From contig FMVK01000014.1 of assembly GCA_900102065.1 (NCBI GenBank), positions 1-64,000 on the forward strand: a DNA stretch of 64,000 nucleotides, in the 5' to 3' direction. The position numbers and the translations under genes are program-made. Shown one piece after another: positions 1 to 9,836 of the stretch; positions within the stretch are counted from its first letter, which is position 1; every line of letters starts with the position of its first letter. This DNA is from Lachnospiraceae bacterium XPB1003. GTDB lineage: Bacteria > Bacillota > Clostridia > Lachnospirales > Lachnospiraceae. The notes under the pieces are model-generated. The model did no database searches. It was not told the DNA's origin and saw nothing but the letters and a program-made list of their open reading frames with translations.

Positions 1-76
1 ATCAGGTAGATAGGGCCTAAGTGTAAGCGTAGTGATACGTTCAGCGGAAGGTTACTAATAGGTCGAAGGCTTGTCC
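1..76 (+). rRNA. 23S ribosomal RNA, 3' end (partial)
   Basis: The first ~76 bases match the conserved 3' terminus of bacterial 23S rRNA: the GTGTAAGCG...GTGATACGTTCAGC stretch and the helix segment TACTAATAGGTCGAAGGCTTG. The 5' part lies outside the window. The exact 3' end is estimated from the usual terminal pairing and is good to a few bases. No 5S gene follows before the tRNA cluster. Confidence 0.93.
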
Positions 77-222
77 TGAAGGTTTGAGATCTTGAGTTTA
101 AGAAGAAGGAACTCGAAAGAGTCTGTGTTCAGTTTTGAATGTGCTCGACACCTTGAAAACTAAAGAGAGAAGAAACAAAGAAAGATTAACCGGGGAAAAA
201 GTACCCGGATAAATCTGTTTAT

Positions 223-294
223 TCCTCGATAGCTCAATGGTAGAGCACACGGCTGTTAACCGTGGGGTTGTTGGTTCGAGCCCAACTCGGGGAG
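223..294 (+). tRNA. tRNA-Asn (GTT)
   Basis: A 72-nt cloverleaf. The 7-bp acceptor pairs TCCTCGA with TCGGGGA (one G-U), the D-arm contains AGCTCAATGGTAGAGC, the anticodon loop CTGTTAA gives anticodon GTT, and the T-arm contains GGTTCGAGCC. The discriminator is G and CCA is not encoded. It lies ~150 nt after the 23S end with no promoter evident, so it is probably co-transcribed with the rRNA. Confidence 0.96.
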
Positions 295-363
295 CTTAGC
301 GAGGCAGTATGCGAAGCACAGCCAAGCTTAAAGAATCCGTAGCCGGATTCGTAACCCGTATAC

Positions 364-435
364 GGCTCCGTGGTCAAGCGGTTAAGACATCGCCCTTTCA
401 CGGCGGTAACACGGGTTCAATTCCCGTCGGAGTCA
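364..435 (+). tRNA. tRNA-Glu (TTC)
   Basis: A 72-nt cloverleaf with acceptor GGCTCCG/CGGAGTC, anticodon loop CTTTCAC (anticodon TTC), T-loop GGTTCAATTCC, and discriminator A. It is the second gene of the post-rRNA tRNA cluster. CCA is not encoded. Confidence 0.96.
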
Positions 436-446
436 TAATATAATAT

Positions 447-517
447 GGTGCCATAGCCAAGCGGTAAGGCGTGGGACTGCAACTCCCTGATCGGCGGTTC
501 AAATCCGTCTGGCACCT
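447..517 (+). tRNA. tRNA-Cys (GCA)
   Basis: A 71-nt cloverleaf with acceptor GGTGCCA/TGGCACC, anticodon stem GGGA/TCCC around loop CTGCAAC (anticodon GCA), T-arm GGTTCAAATCC, and discriminator T as expected for tRNA-Cys. It is the last gene of the rRNA-tRNA unit and is followed within 20 nt by a terminator. Confidence 0.96.
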
Positions 518-533
518 TAAGTAGATAATTATA

Positions 534-558
534 CCTCTCAATGTTGAGAGGTTTTTTT
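534..558 (+). terminator. Rho-independent terminator of the rRNA/tRNA operon
   Basis: A 7-bp stem CCTCTCA/TGAGAGG with loop ATGT is followed by seven T. It closes the rRNA-tRNA unit. The convergent - strand gene ends a few bases beyond. Confidence 0.9.
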
Positions 559-565
559 ATGCTCT

Positions 566-1528
566 TTATTCCAAATTTTCTTTTTTGTATGTTACCTGAT
601 AATTTGCAACTATGTTGGCAACGGCAAATCTGACTTTTTCTATAATATTTTTCATCAGATTTATATCTTCTTTTTCGAAATTGGGCGTAGGATAGAGCGA
701 AGCCCATATGAAACCGACAATTTCTTTTTGGGAGATAAGAGGCATCATTGCTAACTTCTCTACAGAGAAGTTAATAAGGGAATCTACCCAAGCGGGATCC
801 AGTTCCTTATATTTCTCCAGATCTGCAGGTGTCTTTACCAGGATACAGTCATCATCACCGAAATCTCTTATCCAATCCTCGGCTACCTTGTAGAGATCCT
901 TACCCATACTCTGTCCGAAGCTCGCATCGATAACATCGCTTTGACCTTCAACGGTGACAATCAGGGCTTTCTTATTAACCTTATCCATGGACATTACACA
1001 AAAACGCCCTTCTGTATTGCAAAGGTTTGTGATGTCTGAGAGCAGGCCTTTGACAGCGTCTATCATATTCGTTGAGTAATTCATCTTGCCGCAGATTTCC
1101 AACAATGTATTTGAAAGTCCGTTGGATGTATCGATGGAATCCTTGGGATCTGCGATCTCTGAGATATCAACTACAAGACAGCAATAGAATATATCCTCGC
1201 TCTCTTCATCTTCGGTAAGAGGGATCCAGGTAAGATTTGCCCAAACGTCTGAATCTTCCATAGCGGTAAACTTGTGAGCAGGGATCTTCAGGATAGCAGC
1301 CTGAATAGTCATGTCATCTATTGATGAACTTCTTTGGAAATATCTGTCATAAGAAGTATTTTGAACAAAAGATTCCTTTGAGCTTTCGGGCGATGTCCTG
1401 AGCAATTCCTCAAATGCAGAATTGCATGTTACGATATTAATCTCCTTTGCATCGCTGTCCGGAAGCATTTTTACGGATAATATACAGGCCGATTCGCAGA
1501 TACTGTCAACAAACTTTTGATAGTTCAT
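566..1528 (-). CDS. PAS/GAF-like sensory protein without an output domain
   Basis: A soluble 320-residue protein. The N-terminal half looks PAS-like (around residues 12-145, ending in a FYCCLVVDISEI-type strand). The C-terminal half looks GAF-like (around 165-310, with phrases such as GRFCVMSMDKVNKKALIV and KEIVGFIWASLYP). No transmembrane segment, kinase, GGDEF or HTH part follows, so it would signal through a partner or is a remnant sensor. The start at 1528 is chosen because AAAGGAG lies just upstream; a longer frame reaches 1627 but has no ribosome binding site. It is convergent with the tRNA operon and divergent from the AAA+ gene. The domain calls rest on pattern recognition only. Confidence 0.7.
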   Translation of the reverse strand: MNYQKFVDSICESACILSVKMLPDSDAKEINIVTCNSAFEELLRTSPESSKESFVQNTSYDRYFQRSSSIDDMTIQAAILKIPAHKFTAMEDSDVWANLTWIPLTEDEESEDIFYCCLVVDISEIADPKDSIDTSNGLSNTLLEICGKMNYSTNMIDAVKGLLSDITNLCNTEGRFCVMSMDKVNKKALIVTVEGQSDVIDASFGQSMGKDLYKVAEDWIRDFGDDDCILVKTPADLEKYKELDPAWVDSLINFSVEKLAMMPLISQKEIVGFIWASLYPTPNFEKEDINLMKNIIEKVRFAVANIVANYQVTYKKENLE

Positions 1529-1707
1529 GTTACTCCTTTCATATCCTCTGGGCACTTGCTCATTCCTCAATATTATATCACGATATCGTACACTTAAGAA
1601 GAAAAAGGCCAAGGCGTATTTAGTCAAAACCTACTGAATAATCAGTTGTTTTTTATGATAAAATTACTTACAGGCTAAGTGATGATCTTACAGGAGAGAT
1701 ATTATAA

Positions 1708-3057
1708 ATGATAGATATCGGACAGCAGTTATGGAAATGCGATAATATTCTGAACAACATGGGAATGAGCAAACAGATCGATGAGTTCCACAGAGAGATA
1801 ATCAGGGAAACATATCTAATCACCATGCTTGATGCTGAGCTTGATAAAGCTGAACTTCTTACGATAAACAGTTTTTTTAAAACAAGATTTAGTCCCGAAG
1901 GATTAAAGGAAAGATTCTATGAAGACTGTCAGCTGGAGGGATGCTTTTTAAACAGAGTTCCGGAGACAGTCAGACTTGTTGCTGATAAAGAACGCTTTGA
2001 CAGAGGCGGAGCACCGGGCATATTAACTGCAGCCAGAGAATTCTGCATTGCCTTCGAGCAGGCCGGAAATATCGCCATAGGTTGTAACGGTAGCAGAATG
2101 AGATATGAGACCGATGCACTTGATGCATATATGAGCATCATGATCAATTTTGTGCGAGAGGCAGAGAAGAAGGAACCGGATCCCGTTAAAACCGATCCGG
2201 TCGCTGCTGCTGGAGATTTCGATATCAGGCTTGAAAGCTCAAGAGAGGCCAAGCTGGAAGCACTTCTCAAAGAAGTGGACTCCATGATAGGTCTTGATTC
2301 GGTTAAGAAGGATATTCATGATCTGGTAAATTTCATACGTATAAAGCAACTGCGTGAAAGCAGAGGATTTGAGATCCCGGTCATGTCAATGCATCTTGTT
2401 TTTACGGGTAATCCCGGTACAGGTAAAACGACAATAGCAAGAAAGATCGGTGAGATATATAAAGTTCTTGGTGTGCTTGAAACGGGACAGCTCATAGAGA
2501 CAGACCGTGCAGGAATGGTTTCGGGATATATGGGACAGACTGCGGCCAAGGTTGAAAGTATTGTAGAGAAGGCAAGAGGCGGAATACTTTTCATAGATGA
2601 AGCATATACCTTAGTCAGCGGTGCGGATAATGATTACGGCCAGGAAGCGGTGGATACGCTTCTTAAGCTGATGGAAGATCACAGAGATGATCTGATAGTC
2701 ATTGTTGCGGGATATCCGGAGCCTATGGAGAGATTCCTGAATTCTAATCCGGGACTGAGATCGAGATTCAATAAATATATAGTATTTGAGAATTATTCTC
2801 ATAACGAATTGTTTGAGATCTTTAAGAACTTTTGCGAGAAAAATGATTATCAGTTTGCGCCGGAGCTTCATGAAGTCATTCTTCAGCACATACAGAATCT
2901 GATAATCAAGAAGGGTGATAAGTTTGCAAACGGAAGAGAGATAAGAAATTATTTCGAGAAGGTTGTAACGAAACAGGCTAACCGCATAGTTGCACAGAGT
3001 AAAGGCAGCGTGGAGGAGCTTATTAGTATAACAGCAGAGGATCTTGATTGCGAATAA
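1708..3057 (+). CDS. AAA+ ATPase of the SpoVK/CbbX type
   Basis: A 449-residue protein. Residues 1-165 form a helical region of unknown function. Residues ~185-445 are an AAA+ module with Walker A GNPGTGKT (234-241), Walker B ILFIDEA (293-299) and arginine-finger region GLRSRF (349-354). This subgroup, which includes SpoVK, CbbX and EccA, remodels protein complexes using ATP. The N-terminal part probably selects the substrate, which cannot be named from sequence. It is the first of six same-strand genes with gaps of 5-21 nt. No type VII secretion genes are nearby, so an EccA role is not supported. Confidence 0.85.
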   Translation: MIDIGQQLWKCDNILNNMGMSKQIDEFHREIIRETYLITMLDAELDKAELLTINSFFKTRFSPEGLKERFYEDCQLEGCFLNRVPETVRLVADKERFDRGGAPGILTAAREFCIAFEQAGNIAIGCNGSRMRYETDALDAYMSIMINFVREAEKKEPDPVKTDPVAAAGDFDIRLESSREAKLEALLKEVDSMIGLDSVKKDIHDLVNFIRIKQLRESRGFEIPVMSMHLVFTGNPGTGKTTIARKIGEIYKVLGVLETGQLIETDRAGMVSGYMGQTAAKVESIVEKARGGILFIDEAYTLVSGADNDYGQEAVDTLLKLMEDHRDDLIVIVAGYPEPMERFLNSNPGLRSRFNKYIVFENYSHNELFEIFKNFCEKNDYQFAPELHEVILQHIQNLIIKKGDKFANGREIRNYFEKVVTKQANRIVAQSKGSVEELISITAEDLDCE

Positions 3058-3070
3058 GGAGGGGGGATTT

Positions 3071-3853
3071 ATGGTAGATTACACTGAAGGTTCGGGCAAG
3101 CAGTATCATACGGGGGTGGGGCCCGATGATATAGGAAAATATGTCATAATGCCGGGAGACCCCAAGCGATGTGAGGCTATAGCAAAACATTTTGATGATA
3201 TGCATCTTGTAGCTGATGTCAGAGAATTCATGACATATACGGGTACTCTTGCAGGCGAAAAGGTAAGCGTTACATCCACCGGTATCGGGGGACCGTCGGC
3301 ATCCATTGCGATAGATGAGCTGGCAAAGTGCGGCGCACATACTTTCATAAGAGTCGGTACATGCGGCGGAATGCGTGAAGATGTCTGCGGCGGAGATATA
3401 GTCATCGCCAACGGTGCCATCAGAAATGAAGGTACCAGCAGAGAGTTCGCTCCGATAGAATTCCCGGCAGTGCCTGATGTGAAAGTTATGAATGCTCTTA
3501 TTCAGTCTGCAGAGAACCTGGGACTTACGCATCATGTGGGTGTTGTACAGTGCAAAGATTCATTCTTCGGACAGCATGAACCGGAGATAATGCCGGTAAG
3601 CTACGAGCTTCAGAATAAATGGGAAGCGTGGCTTAGAATGGGCTGCCTTGCTTCGGAGATGGAATCGGCAGCATTGTTCATAGCAGGAGCATTTTTAAAG
3701 GTCAGAGTCGGTTCATGCTTCCTGGTAGTGGCTAATCAGGAAAGAGCAAAGAAGGGACTTTCCAATGTTCAGGCTCATGATACCGGTGATGCCATAAAGA
3801 CTGCGGTGGAAGCATTAAAAATACTTATAGAAAATGACAGGAAGGGCAAGTAA
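3071..3853 (+). CDS. udp: Uridine phosphorylase family nucleoside phosphorylase
   Basis: A 260-residue enzyme of the NP-I family that splits a nucleoside with phosphate into base and ribose-1-phosphate. Visible motifs are the phosphate-binding MPGDPKR near the N-terminus, RVGTCGGM (~95-102), and the ribose/base-site [11 protein letters not shown], which is typical of uridine/purine phosphorylases. The start at 3071 follows AGGAGGGGGG; a longer frame from 3044 would overlap the AAA+ gene. Uridine is the likely substrate, but related family members take purine nucleosides. Confidence 0.88.
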   Translation: MVDYTEGSGKQYHTGVGPDDIGKYVIMPGDPKRCEAIAKHFDDMHLVADVREFMTYTGTLAGEKVSVTSTGIGGPSASIAIDELAKCGAHTFIRVGTCGGMREDVCGGDIVIANGAIRNEGTSREFAPIEFPAVPDVKVMNALIQSAENLGLTHHVGVVQCKDSFFGQHEPEIMPVSYELQNKWEAWLRMGCLASEMESAALFIAGAFLKVRVGSCFLVVANQERAKKGLSNVQAHDTGDAIKTAVEALKILIENDRKGK

Positions 3854-3858
3854 GAATA

Positions 3859-4851
3859 ATGAGATGGCTTAAATTCAGAGTAGAGACCGTTGAAGAAGCA
3901 GAAGATATCCTTATTTCCGATCTCTACGATGCAGGTTTTGAAGGTGCACAGATCGAGGATAAGCAGCCGTTATCGGCGCTTGATAAGGAGAGGATGTTCG
4001 TTGATATCCCCCTGGATCCGGGAGAAGATGACGGTAAGGCTTACTTGAGCTTTTTCGTAGAGGCACCGGAAGATGAAGCTGAAAGAAAGGCACTGGCAGA
4101 GGAGCATAAGGCAACGATAATGAACGTCCTTGAAGATGCGAAGGCATTCATGGATATAGGTTCCGGGGCAGTTGAAGTTTCAGAGACAGAGGATCTTGAC
4201 TGGATCAATAACTGGAAGAAATATTTTCACAGCTTCTATATCGATGACATCCTTGTAATCCCTTCTTGGGAAGATGTTCAGCCCTCTGATAATGACAAGA
4301 TGATCCTTCATATCGATCCGGGAACAGCTTTCGGAACAGGTATGCATGAGACCACACAGTTATGTATCCGTGAGCTTAAAAAATATGTGACAAAAGAGAG
4401 TGACCTCCTCGATGTGGGAACCGGAAGCGGCATCCTCGGAATACTCTCCTTAATGTTCGGAGCAAAGAGAGTGACCGGAACGGATCTGGATCCCTGCGCA
4501 GTGGATGCAGTGGCTGATAATCTCAGACAGAACGGACTTGAGGGAGCGGATAATTTTAAGCTGATACTTGGGAATGTGATCGGAGACCGCGAGGTCATAG
4601 AAGAGGTTCTTGAGAGTAATGCGGGAAAGAAATTCGACATCGTTACCGCAAATATCCTTGCGGATGTACTGGTACCGTTGACTCCCTATGTGACAGAGAT
4701 GATAAAGAAGGACGGAATATATATCACTTCCGGTATCATCGAAGGAAAAGAAGATCTGGTGGCAGAGACCATGAAAGCTAACGGATTTGAAGTAGTGAAT
4801 ATCGGACAGCAGGGAGAATGGAGGAGTGTTACGGGAATCTACAGAGGTTGA
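3859..4851 (+). CDS. prmA: Ribosomal protein L11 methyltransferase
   Basis: This SAM-dependent enzyme methylates ribosomal protein L11. The 330-residue length is normal. An N-terminal substrate-recognition domain begins MRWLKFRVETVEEAEDIL. It is followed by FGTGMHETTQL, SAM motif I DVGTGSGILGI, and the PrmA signature ANILADVLVPL. It starts 5 nt after udp and is followed by rsmE. The prmA-rsmE pair is a conserved arrangement in Firmicutes. Confidence 0.95.
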   Translation: MRWLKFRVETVEEAEDILISDLYDAGFEGAQIEDKQPLSALDKERMFVDIPLDPGEDDGKAYLSFFVEAPEDEAERKALAEEHKATIMNVLEDAKAFMDIGSGAVEVSETEDLDWINNWKKYFHSFYIDDILVIPSWEDVQPSDNDKMILHIDPGTAFGTGMHETTQLCIRELKKYVTKESDLLDVGTGSGILGILSLMFGAKRVTGTDLDPCAVDAVADNLRQNGLEGADNFKLILGNVIGDREVIEEVLESNAGKKFDIVTANILADVLVPLTPYVTEMIKKDGIYITSGIIEGKEDLVAETMKANGFEVVNIGQQGEWRSVTGIYRG

Positions 4852-4872
4852 TTCTTCCCGTGACCAGCTGAT

Positions 4873-5646
4873 ATGCAGCATTTTTTTGTAAAACCGGAGC
4901 AGATAACGGGAAATAAGATAATCATCACAGGTGAGGATGTTAAGCATATTAAAAACGTCCTCAGGATGAAACACGGCGAAGAGATAAGCATAAGCAACGG
5001 TGTGGATGATAATGAATATCGTGCGGAGATATCTCAGATCGGCGAGGATGAGATAATCTGTGACCTGCTCTTCGTTAAGGAAGACGGTGTTGAGCTTCCG
5101 GTGATGTTTACTCTTTTTCAGGGAATGCCCAAGTCAGACAAGATGGAGCTCATCATCCAAAAGGCTGTGGAGCTCGGAGTGGCAAGAGTGGTCCCGGTGG
5201 AAACGGCAAGGGCAGTTGTAAAGCTCGATGGCAGGAAAGCACAGGCTAAGACCGAGCGCTGGAGAAAGATAAGTGAGGCTGCGGCCAAGCAGAGCAAGAG
5301 AGCTTTTGTTCCTGAAGTCACTCTTCCCATGACAATGGAAGAAGCGGTCCGGATGGCCGGAAAACTTGATATTTCGGCTATTCCCTATGAGCTCGCCAAG
5401 GGCATGGATACCATGCGTGAGTTTGTGGAGAAAGTTAAAGGCCTTGCGAACCGATCCAAAGACGGAGACTCACTTATTCCCACGGCGGGTATTTTCATAG
5501 GACCTGAGGGGGGCTTTACGGAAGAAGAAGTGACACTTGCCGCAGAAACGGGGATAGTACCCGTCTCCCTGGGAAGAAGGATACTCAGAACAGAGACTGC
5601 GGGAATGGCAGTCTTATCGATACTCATGTATGAAACGGAAATTTGA
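4873..5646 (+). CDS. rsmE: 16S rRNA (uracil-1498-N3)-methyltransferase
   Basis: A 257-residue SPOUT-class methyltransferase that modifies U1498 of 16S rRNA. An N-terminal PUA-like domain (MQHFFVKPEQI...HIKNVLRMKHG) precedes the knotted domain with KSDKMELIIQKAVELGV, IGPEGGFTEEEV and SLGRRILRTETA, all diagnostic. The ribosome binding site before 4873 is poor, so translation may be coupled to prmA 21 nt upstream. Confidence 0.95.
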   Translation: MQHFFVKPEQITGNKIIITGEDVKHIKNVLRMKHGEEISISNGVDDNEYRAEISQIGEDEIICDLLFVKEDGVELPVMFTLFQGMPKSDKMELIIQKAVELGVARVVPVETARAVVKLDGRKAQAKTERWRKISEAAAKQSKRAFVPEVTLPMTMEEAVRMAGKLDISAIPYELAKGMDTMREFVEKVKGLANRSKDGDSLIPTAGIFIGPEGGFTEEEVTLAAETGIVPVSLGRRILRTETAGMAVLSILMYETEI

Positions 5647-5665
5647 TAAAGGCGGCATTTAAATA

Positions 5666-6853
5666 ATGGAGATCTATCTTGATAATTCAGCAACAACCGT
5701 TGTCTGCCCCGAAGCGGCTGCTGTGATGAACAAAGTATTTACTGAGGATTACGGTAATCCTTCCAGTGCACATATGAAGGGCATGGAGGCTGAGGCCTAT
5801 CTGCGTCAGGCGAAAGAGATGCTTTCGAAGATACTCAGATGCAAACCCGGAGAGATATTATTCACTTCCGGCGGAACGGAAAGTGACAACCTGTCTCTGA
5901 TCGGAACGGTTCACGCAAAGAAAAAGCAGGGGAAGCACCTCATCACAACGCAGATCGAGCATCCCGCAATATTGCGGACAATGGAATATCTCGAGAGGGA
6001 GGAAGGCTGCAGTGTTACTTATCTTCCCGTGAATAATGAAGGCCTGGTATCCCTCGATATGCTTAAAGCAGCCATAACTCCGGGGACGATACTTGTGTCT
6101 GTCATGCATACCAATAATGAGATAGGTGCTAAGCAGCCGATCGAAGAGATAGGAAAATACTTAAAGGCAGAACATCCCGAAATCACTTTCCATGTGGATG
6201 CCGTGCAGGGATTCGGGAAAGATCTTATCTATCCCCGTCAGGCAGGTATAGATCTGCTCAGTGTAAGTTCTCATAAGATACACGGTCCCAAGGGCGTGGG
6301 ATTCTTATATATCGCAGAAAAAACAAAACTTGCGCCCATAACCTTCGGCGGAGGCCAGCAGGGAGGCATGCGTTCCGGAACAGAGAATGTGCCCGGTATC
6401 GCAGGTATGGCAGCAGCTGCCGCAAGAGTTTACGGGGATCTTACGGCTGAGACTGACGGGCTCTACAGATTAAAGAAACACTTCAGTGAGGAGCTGCTTA
6501 AGATAGAAGGGGTGACTTTAAACGGCCCCGCACTTCCGACGGATGCAGACGAGGACGGATGGAAGCGGATATCGGCACCGCATATAGTCAGTGCATCCTT
6601 TGCGGGTGTGCGTTCGGAGGTCCTCCTTCATGCACTGGAAGAAAAAGGCATATATGTATCTGCGGGAAGCGCCTGTGCAACCCATAAAGTTTCATTGTCG
6701 GATACGCTTCAGGCCATAGGGCTTAAGAAGGAATTAATGGATTCAACACTGAGATTCAGTTTTTCCGTTTATACAACAGAGGCTGAACTTGAAAAAACAT
6801 TAGAAGCTTTAAAAGAGATATTACCGGAACTCAGAAAATACAGTCGTCATTAA
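5666..6853 (+). CDS. Cysteine desulfurase (NifS/IscS-type)
   Basis: A 395-residue PLP enzyme that takes sulfur from cysteine for Fe-S clusters or thiolated tRNA. It shows YLDNSATT at the N-terminus, SGGTESDNL, the histidine-rich QIEHPAI segment, the PLP lysine in SSHKIHGPKG, and the active-site cysteine in SAGSACATH. In many Clostridia this gene precedes thiI, but here the next gene is a histidine kinase, so a dedicated acceptor is not visible. It lies 19 nt after rsmE and is probably co-transcribed. Confidence 0.92.
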   Translation: MEIYLDNSATTVVCPEAAAVMNKVFTEDYGNPSSAHMKGMEAEAYLRQAKEMLSKILRCKPGEILFTSGGTESDNLSLIGTVHAKKKQGKHLITTQIEHPAILRTMEYLEREEGCSVTYLPVNNEGLVSLDMLKAAITPGTILVSVMHTNNEIGAKQPIEEIGKYLKAEHPEITFHVDAVQGFGKDLIYPRQAGIDLLSVSSHKIHGPKGVGFLYIAEKTKLAPITFGGGQQGGMRSGTENVPGIAGMAAAAARVYGDLTAETDGLYRLKKHFSEELLKIEGVTLNGPALPTDADEDGWKRISAPHIVSASFAGVRSEVLLHALEEKGIYVSAGSACATHKVSLSDTLQAIGLKKELMDSTLRFSFSVYTTEAELEKTLEALKEILPELRKYSRH

Positions 6854-6869
6854 CAGACAGGAGAGTGGG

Positions 6870-8996
6870 ATGCTTCCTTTTAGGACAAATGTCATAATCT
6901 TTATCGTGGAATTTCTTTGTGCGGTTTTACTTCAGACGGCATACGTACTGTCGGAACTGGGACTGCGGACAGCGCTTTTGGTGGGATTAGGTCTCCTGCC
7001 TGTGCTTTTGGTATTTATCCTGTCCCTCAAGATCACACAGGAGAAGGTCGTGATCAGGTGCCTGATGTATTCCGGCCTTGCTTCTTTCTATTATATGTGC
7101 ACGGCATCCCATACCGAGGCGATGCTGGTATTCATGCTCTTAGCCATGAGTATCAACCTGGCACTTTTCCTGGATCAGTATATTGAGACGGAATATTTTA
7201 TCGTATCCACTGCGATACTTATCATCATCGGTATACTTCAGAAGGATGTGGTCACTGCTTTCTTCGATATGACGCAGTATGTTACCTACATTACCATGTA
7301 TGCTTTCGCCGGTGTTGCAATGGTATTCATCACTTACAGCATCAATCGATATAAGAGGCAGATGGAGGAAAAGGCAGCTGTTGCGGAAGAAGCACTGGAA
7401 GCCAAGTCTAATTTTCTTGCCAACATGAGCCATGAGATCCGTACCCCCATGAATGCCATATACGGTATGGCTGAGCTTCTTGAGGGAAGGAGCAGAGAGA
7501 AGACGGAGCAGGAATATGTTGCCATGATAAAACGTTCCTCCGAAAATCTTCTTTCCATTATCAATGAGATACTTGATTTCTCGAAGGTTGATGCGGGAAA
7601 GCTTGAAATAATAGAGGAACCTTATAATTTTAACGAGATGCTGCAGGATGTTGTCACCATCATCGAGTTCAGGATACGTGACAGGAACTTACAGCTCATC
7701 CTTGATATAGGAAAGAACATCCCCAGAGAGCTTATCGGTGATGCCAACAGGGTCAGACAGATCCTCATCAACCTGTTGAACAATGCGGCCAAATTTACCA
7801 ATCAGGGTTCCGTGACACTGGTGGTACGCTGGGATGAGGAGAGGGATTTTGCGACTCCCATCGGAAGACTGACGATGAAGGTTACGGATACCGGTATAGG
7901 TATCGATAAGGAAAATATAGGAAAACTCTTTACTGCATTCGGTCAGATCAATACCAAGAAGAACCGAAACGTGGAAGGAACCGGACTCGGTCTTGCTATA
8001 TGTAAAAAGCTCATCGATGCCATGGGCGGTATCATCAACGTTACATCCGAGATCAACAAGGGTTCAACATTCACCGTAGTGATACCGCAGAAGATACATG
8101 ATGCCACACCGGATGACTTCACATTCAAGCGTCTGGAAAATATAATCCCGGGCGGAAAATACTCCGCAGACTTCGTGGCACCAAAGGCCAAGGTCCTGAT
8201 CGTTGATGATAATAAGGTCAACAGACAGGTTGCCCAGGAACTTATGAAACTCTTCGGATTTGAAGCCAAGATGGCGGAAAGCGGACAGGAAGCCATCGAT
8301 CTGGTGGCACACCATCTGGTGACATACGACATTATCTTCATGGATCATATGATGCCTTATATGGATGGTGCGGAAGCAACGCAGAAGATAAGGCAGCTCG
8401 ACAGTGCCTATGCAAAGAAGGTTCCCATAGTTGCACTTACAGCCAATGCCATCAAGGGCGTGGATAAGCAGCTCATATCAATAGGAATGAACGATTATAT
8501 AGCTAAGCCCATCAAGGTGGATCAGTTAAGCGCCATCTTAAAGAAGTGGCTTCCGGACAGCAAGATATTCCCTGCAGGAACATCCATGGAAGCTGTTGAA
8601 CGTGCAGAGAACAGCATCCCCTGGGATCGTCTGTCGCATGAGGAGTTTTTAGAGAAGCTTGAGGGAATAGATACGGACACGGGAATAAAGAACTGTGCGG
8701 GCAATGTTGACGGATATATCGAACTGCTCAAGACTTATGCAGGTTCCAACCTGGTCAATCTCTTAAACGAATTCTACGAACAGGAAGATCTGGAAAACTA
8801 CGGAGTGACGGCTCATTCCATTAAGGGTGCGAGCCAGTCCATAGGCGCTCTGGATGTTGCCGATATGGCATACGGAATGGAGAGAGCGGCAAAGAGAGGT
8901 GACATAACTTTTATCTGGGATCATCACGAAGAGATGACGGAGATGTATACTCAGATTCTCAACATGCTTAAGAAGATCTTCTATTCAACACACTGA
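6870..8996 (+). CDS. Membrane hybrid histidine kinase with receiver and HPt domains
   Basis: A 708-residue phosphorelay protein. Several transmembrane helices occupy residues ~5-160 with no large extracellular loop. HisKA has its phospho-acceptor at His188 (NMSHEIRTPMNAI). The ATPase part has NLLNNAAKFT, DTGIGI and GTGLGLAI. The receiver (~440-560) has VDD and acceptor Asp492. The C-terminal HPt has His649 in AHSIKGAS. All relay steps are in one chain, but no DNA-binding regulator is adjacent. It is the last gene of the 1708-8996 cluster and ends 3 nt from a convergent gene. Confidence 0.93.
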   Translation: MLPFRTNVIIFIVEFLCAVLLQTAYVLSELGLRTALLVGLGLLPVLLVFILSLKITQEKVVIRCLMYSGLASFYYMCTASHTEAMLVFMLLAMSINLALFLDQYIETEYFIVSTAILIIIGILQKDVVTAFFDMTQYVTYITMYAFAGVAMVFITYSINRYKRQMEEKAAVAEEALEAKSNFLANMSHEIRTPMNAIYGMAELLEGRSREKTEQEYVAMIKRSSENLLSIINEILDFSKVDAGKLEIIEEPYNFNEMLQDVVTIIEFRIRDRNLQLILDIGKNIPRELIGDANRVRQILINLLNNAAKFTNQGSVTLVVRWDEERDFATPIGRLTMKVTDTGIGIDKENIGKLFTAFGQINTKKNRNVEGTGLGLAICKKLIDAMGGIINVTSEINKGSTFTVVIPQKIHDATPDDFTFKRLENIIPGGKYSADFVAPKAKVLIVDDNKVNRQVAQELMKLFGFEAKMAESGQEAIDLVAHHLVTYDIIFMDHMMPYMDGAEATQKIRQLDSAYAKKVPIVALTANAIKGVDKQLISIGMNDYIAKPIKVDQLSAILKKWLPDSKIFPAGTSMEAVERAENSIPWDRLSHEEFLEKLEGIDTDTGIKNCAGNVDGYIELLKTYAGSNLVNLLNEFYEQEDLENYGVTAHSIKGASQSIGALDVADMAYGMERAAKRGDITFIWDHHEEMTEMYTQILNMLKKIFYSTH

Positions 8997-8999
8997 TCA

Positions 9000-9749
9000 T
9001 CAGATCCAGCCGCCGTCAACGGTGATTATCTGTCCTGTCATATAGGCGGGAGCACAGGCGGCAAGAACAACAGCATCAGCAATCTCAGAAGGCAGGCCAA
9101 TGCGATCGGCGGGAATCTCCGCTATCACGGCCTGCTTTTCTTCGGCACTTAAATGGCCGTTCATCTCAGTATCCACAAAACCGCAGGCGATAGCATTGAC
9201 GGGGATATGGCTGGGAGCAAGCTCCTTGGCCAGAGCCTTTGTAAAAGCATTGACGGCGCCCTTGCTTGCGGAATAGGCAGCTTCGGTGGCCGCACCCACA
9301 ACACCCCACACGGAAGATATATTGATGATGCGTCCGGCAGGGTCATTCTCATTTCGTAAAAATACGGGGATGGCTTCCCTGCAGGTGTAGAATACGCTGT
9401 TTAGATTGACACCCATGGTCCGGTTCCAGTCTTCGTCACTCATATCCTGGAGGAGTCCCACATAAGAGATGCCGGCATTATTGACCAGGAGATCCAGATG
9501 ATCTATGGAAGAGAACATGTCTTTAACGAAAGCCGGATCGGATATATCGCCGACATGAGTCGTGATATGGCAGGAGTGCTTTCCCGTAAGTTCATCGGCA
9601 AGGGCCTTTAATTTATCCGGATGACTGTATCCTGTTATGATGAGATCGTATCCGGATTTAGCCAGAGCAGCGGCGATAGCATTTCCAATCCCTCTTGAAG
9701 CGCCTGTTACGAGCGCGGTCTTTTTTTGAAATATCTCTTCGGATCCCAT
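9000..9749 (-). CDS. Short-chain dehydrogenase/reductase, FabG-like
   Basis: A 249-residue Rossmann-fold NAD(P)-dependent oxidoreductase. It has the cofactor loop TGASRGIG (15-22), NNAG (90-93), and catalytic Ser145/146 with Tyr159 and Lys163 (YSASK). It most resembles 3-oxoacyl-ACP reductase, but no fatty-acid synthesis genes are adjacent, so the substrate is open. AAAGGA precedes the ATG. It is divergent from the NlpC/P60 gene. Confidence 0.88.
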   Translation of the reverse strand: MGSEEIFQKKTALVTGASRGIGNAIAAALAKSGYDLIITGYSHPDKLKALADELTGKHSCHITTHVGDISDPAFVKDMFSSIDHLDLLVNNAGISYVGLLQDMSDEDWNRTMGVNLNSVFYTCREAIPVFLRNENDPAGRIINISSVWGVVGAATEAAYSASKGAVNAFTKALAKELAPSHIPVNAIACGFVDTEMNGHLSAEEKQAVIAEIPADRIGLPSEIADAVVLAACAPAYMTGQIITVDGGWI

Positions 9750-9836
9750 GATCGGTTCCTTTCGTTTTTATCATATTAACAATGAGAATTATAGCATATG
9801 GATCGTGTACACGAATAAGCAAAAAAGTGGCACTGG

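Noticed and set aside
76-222. 5S rRNA after the 23S end
   Set aside because: No 5S-like helices or conserved loop sequences are visible in this interval.
1708-3057. EccA component of a type VII secretion system
   Set aside because: The AAA+ domain is of the same group, but no WXG100, EccC or other secretion gene is nearby.
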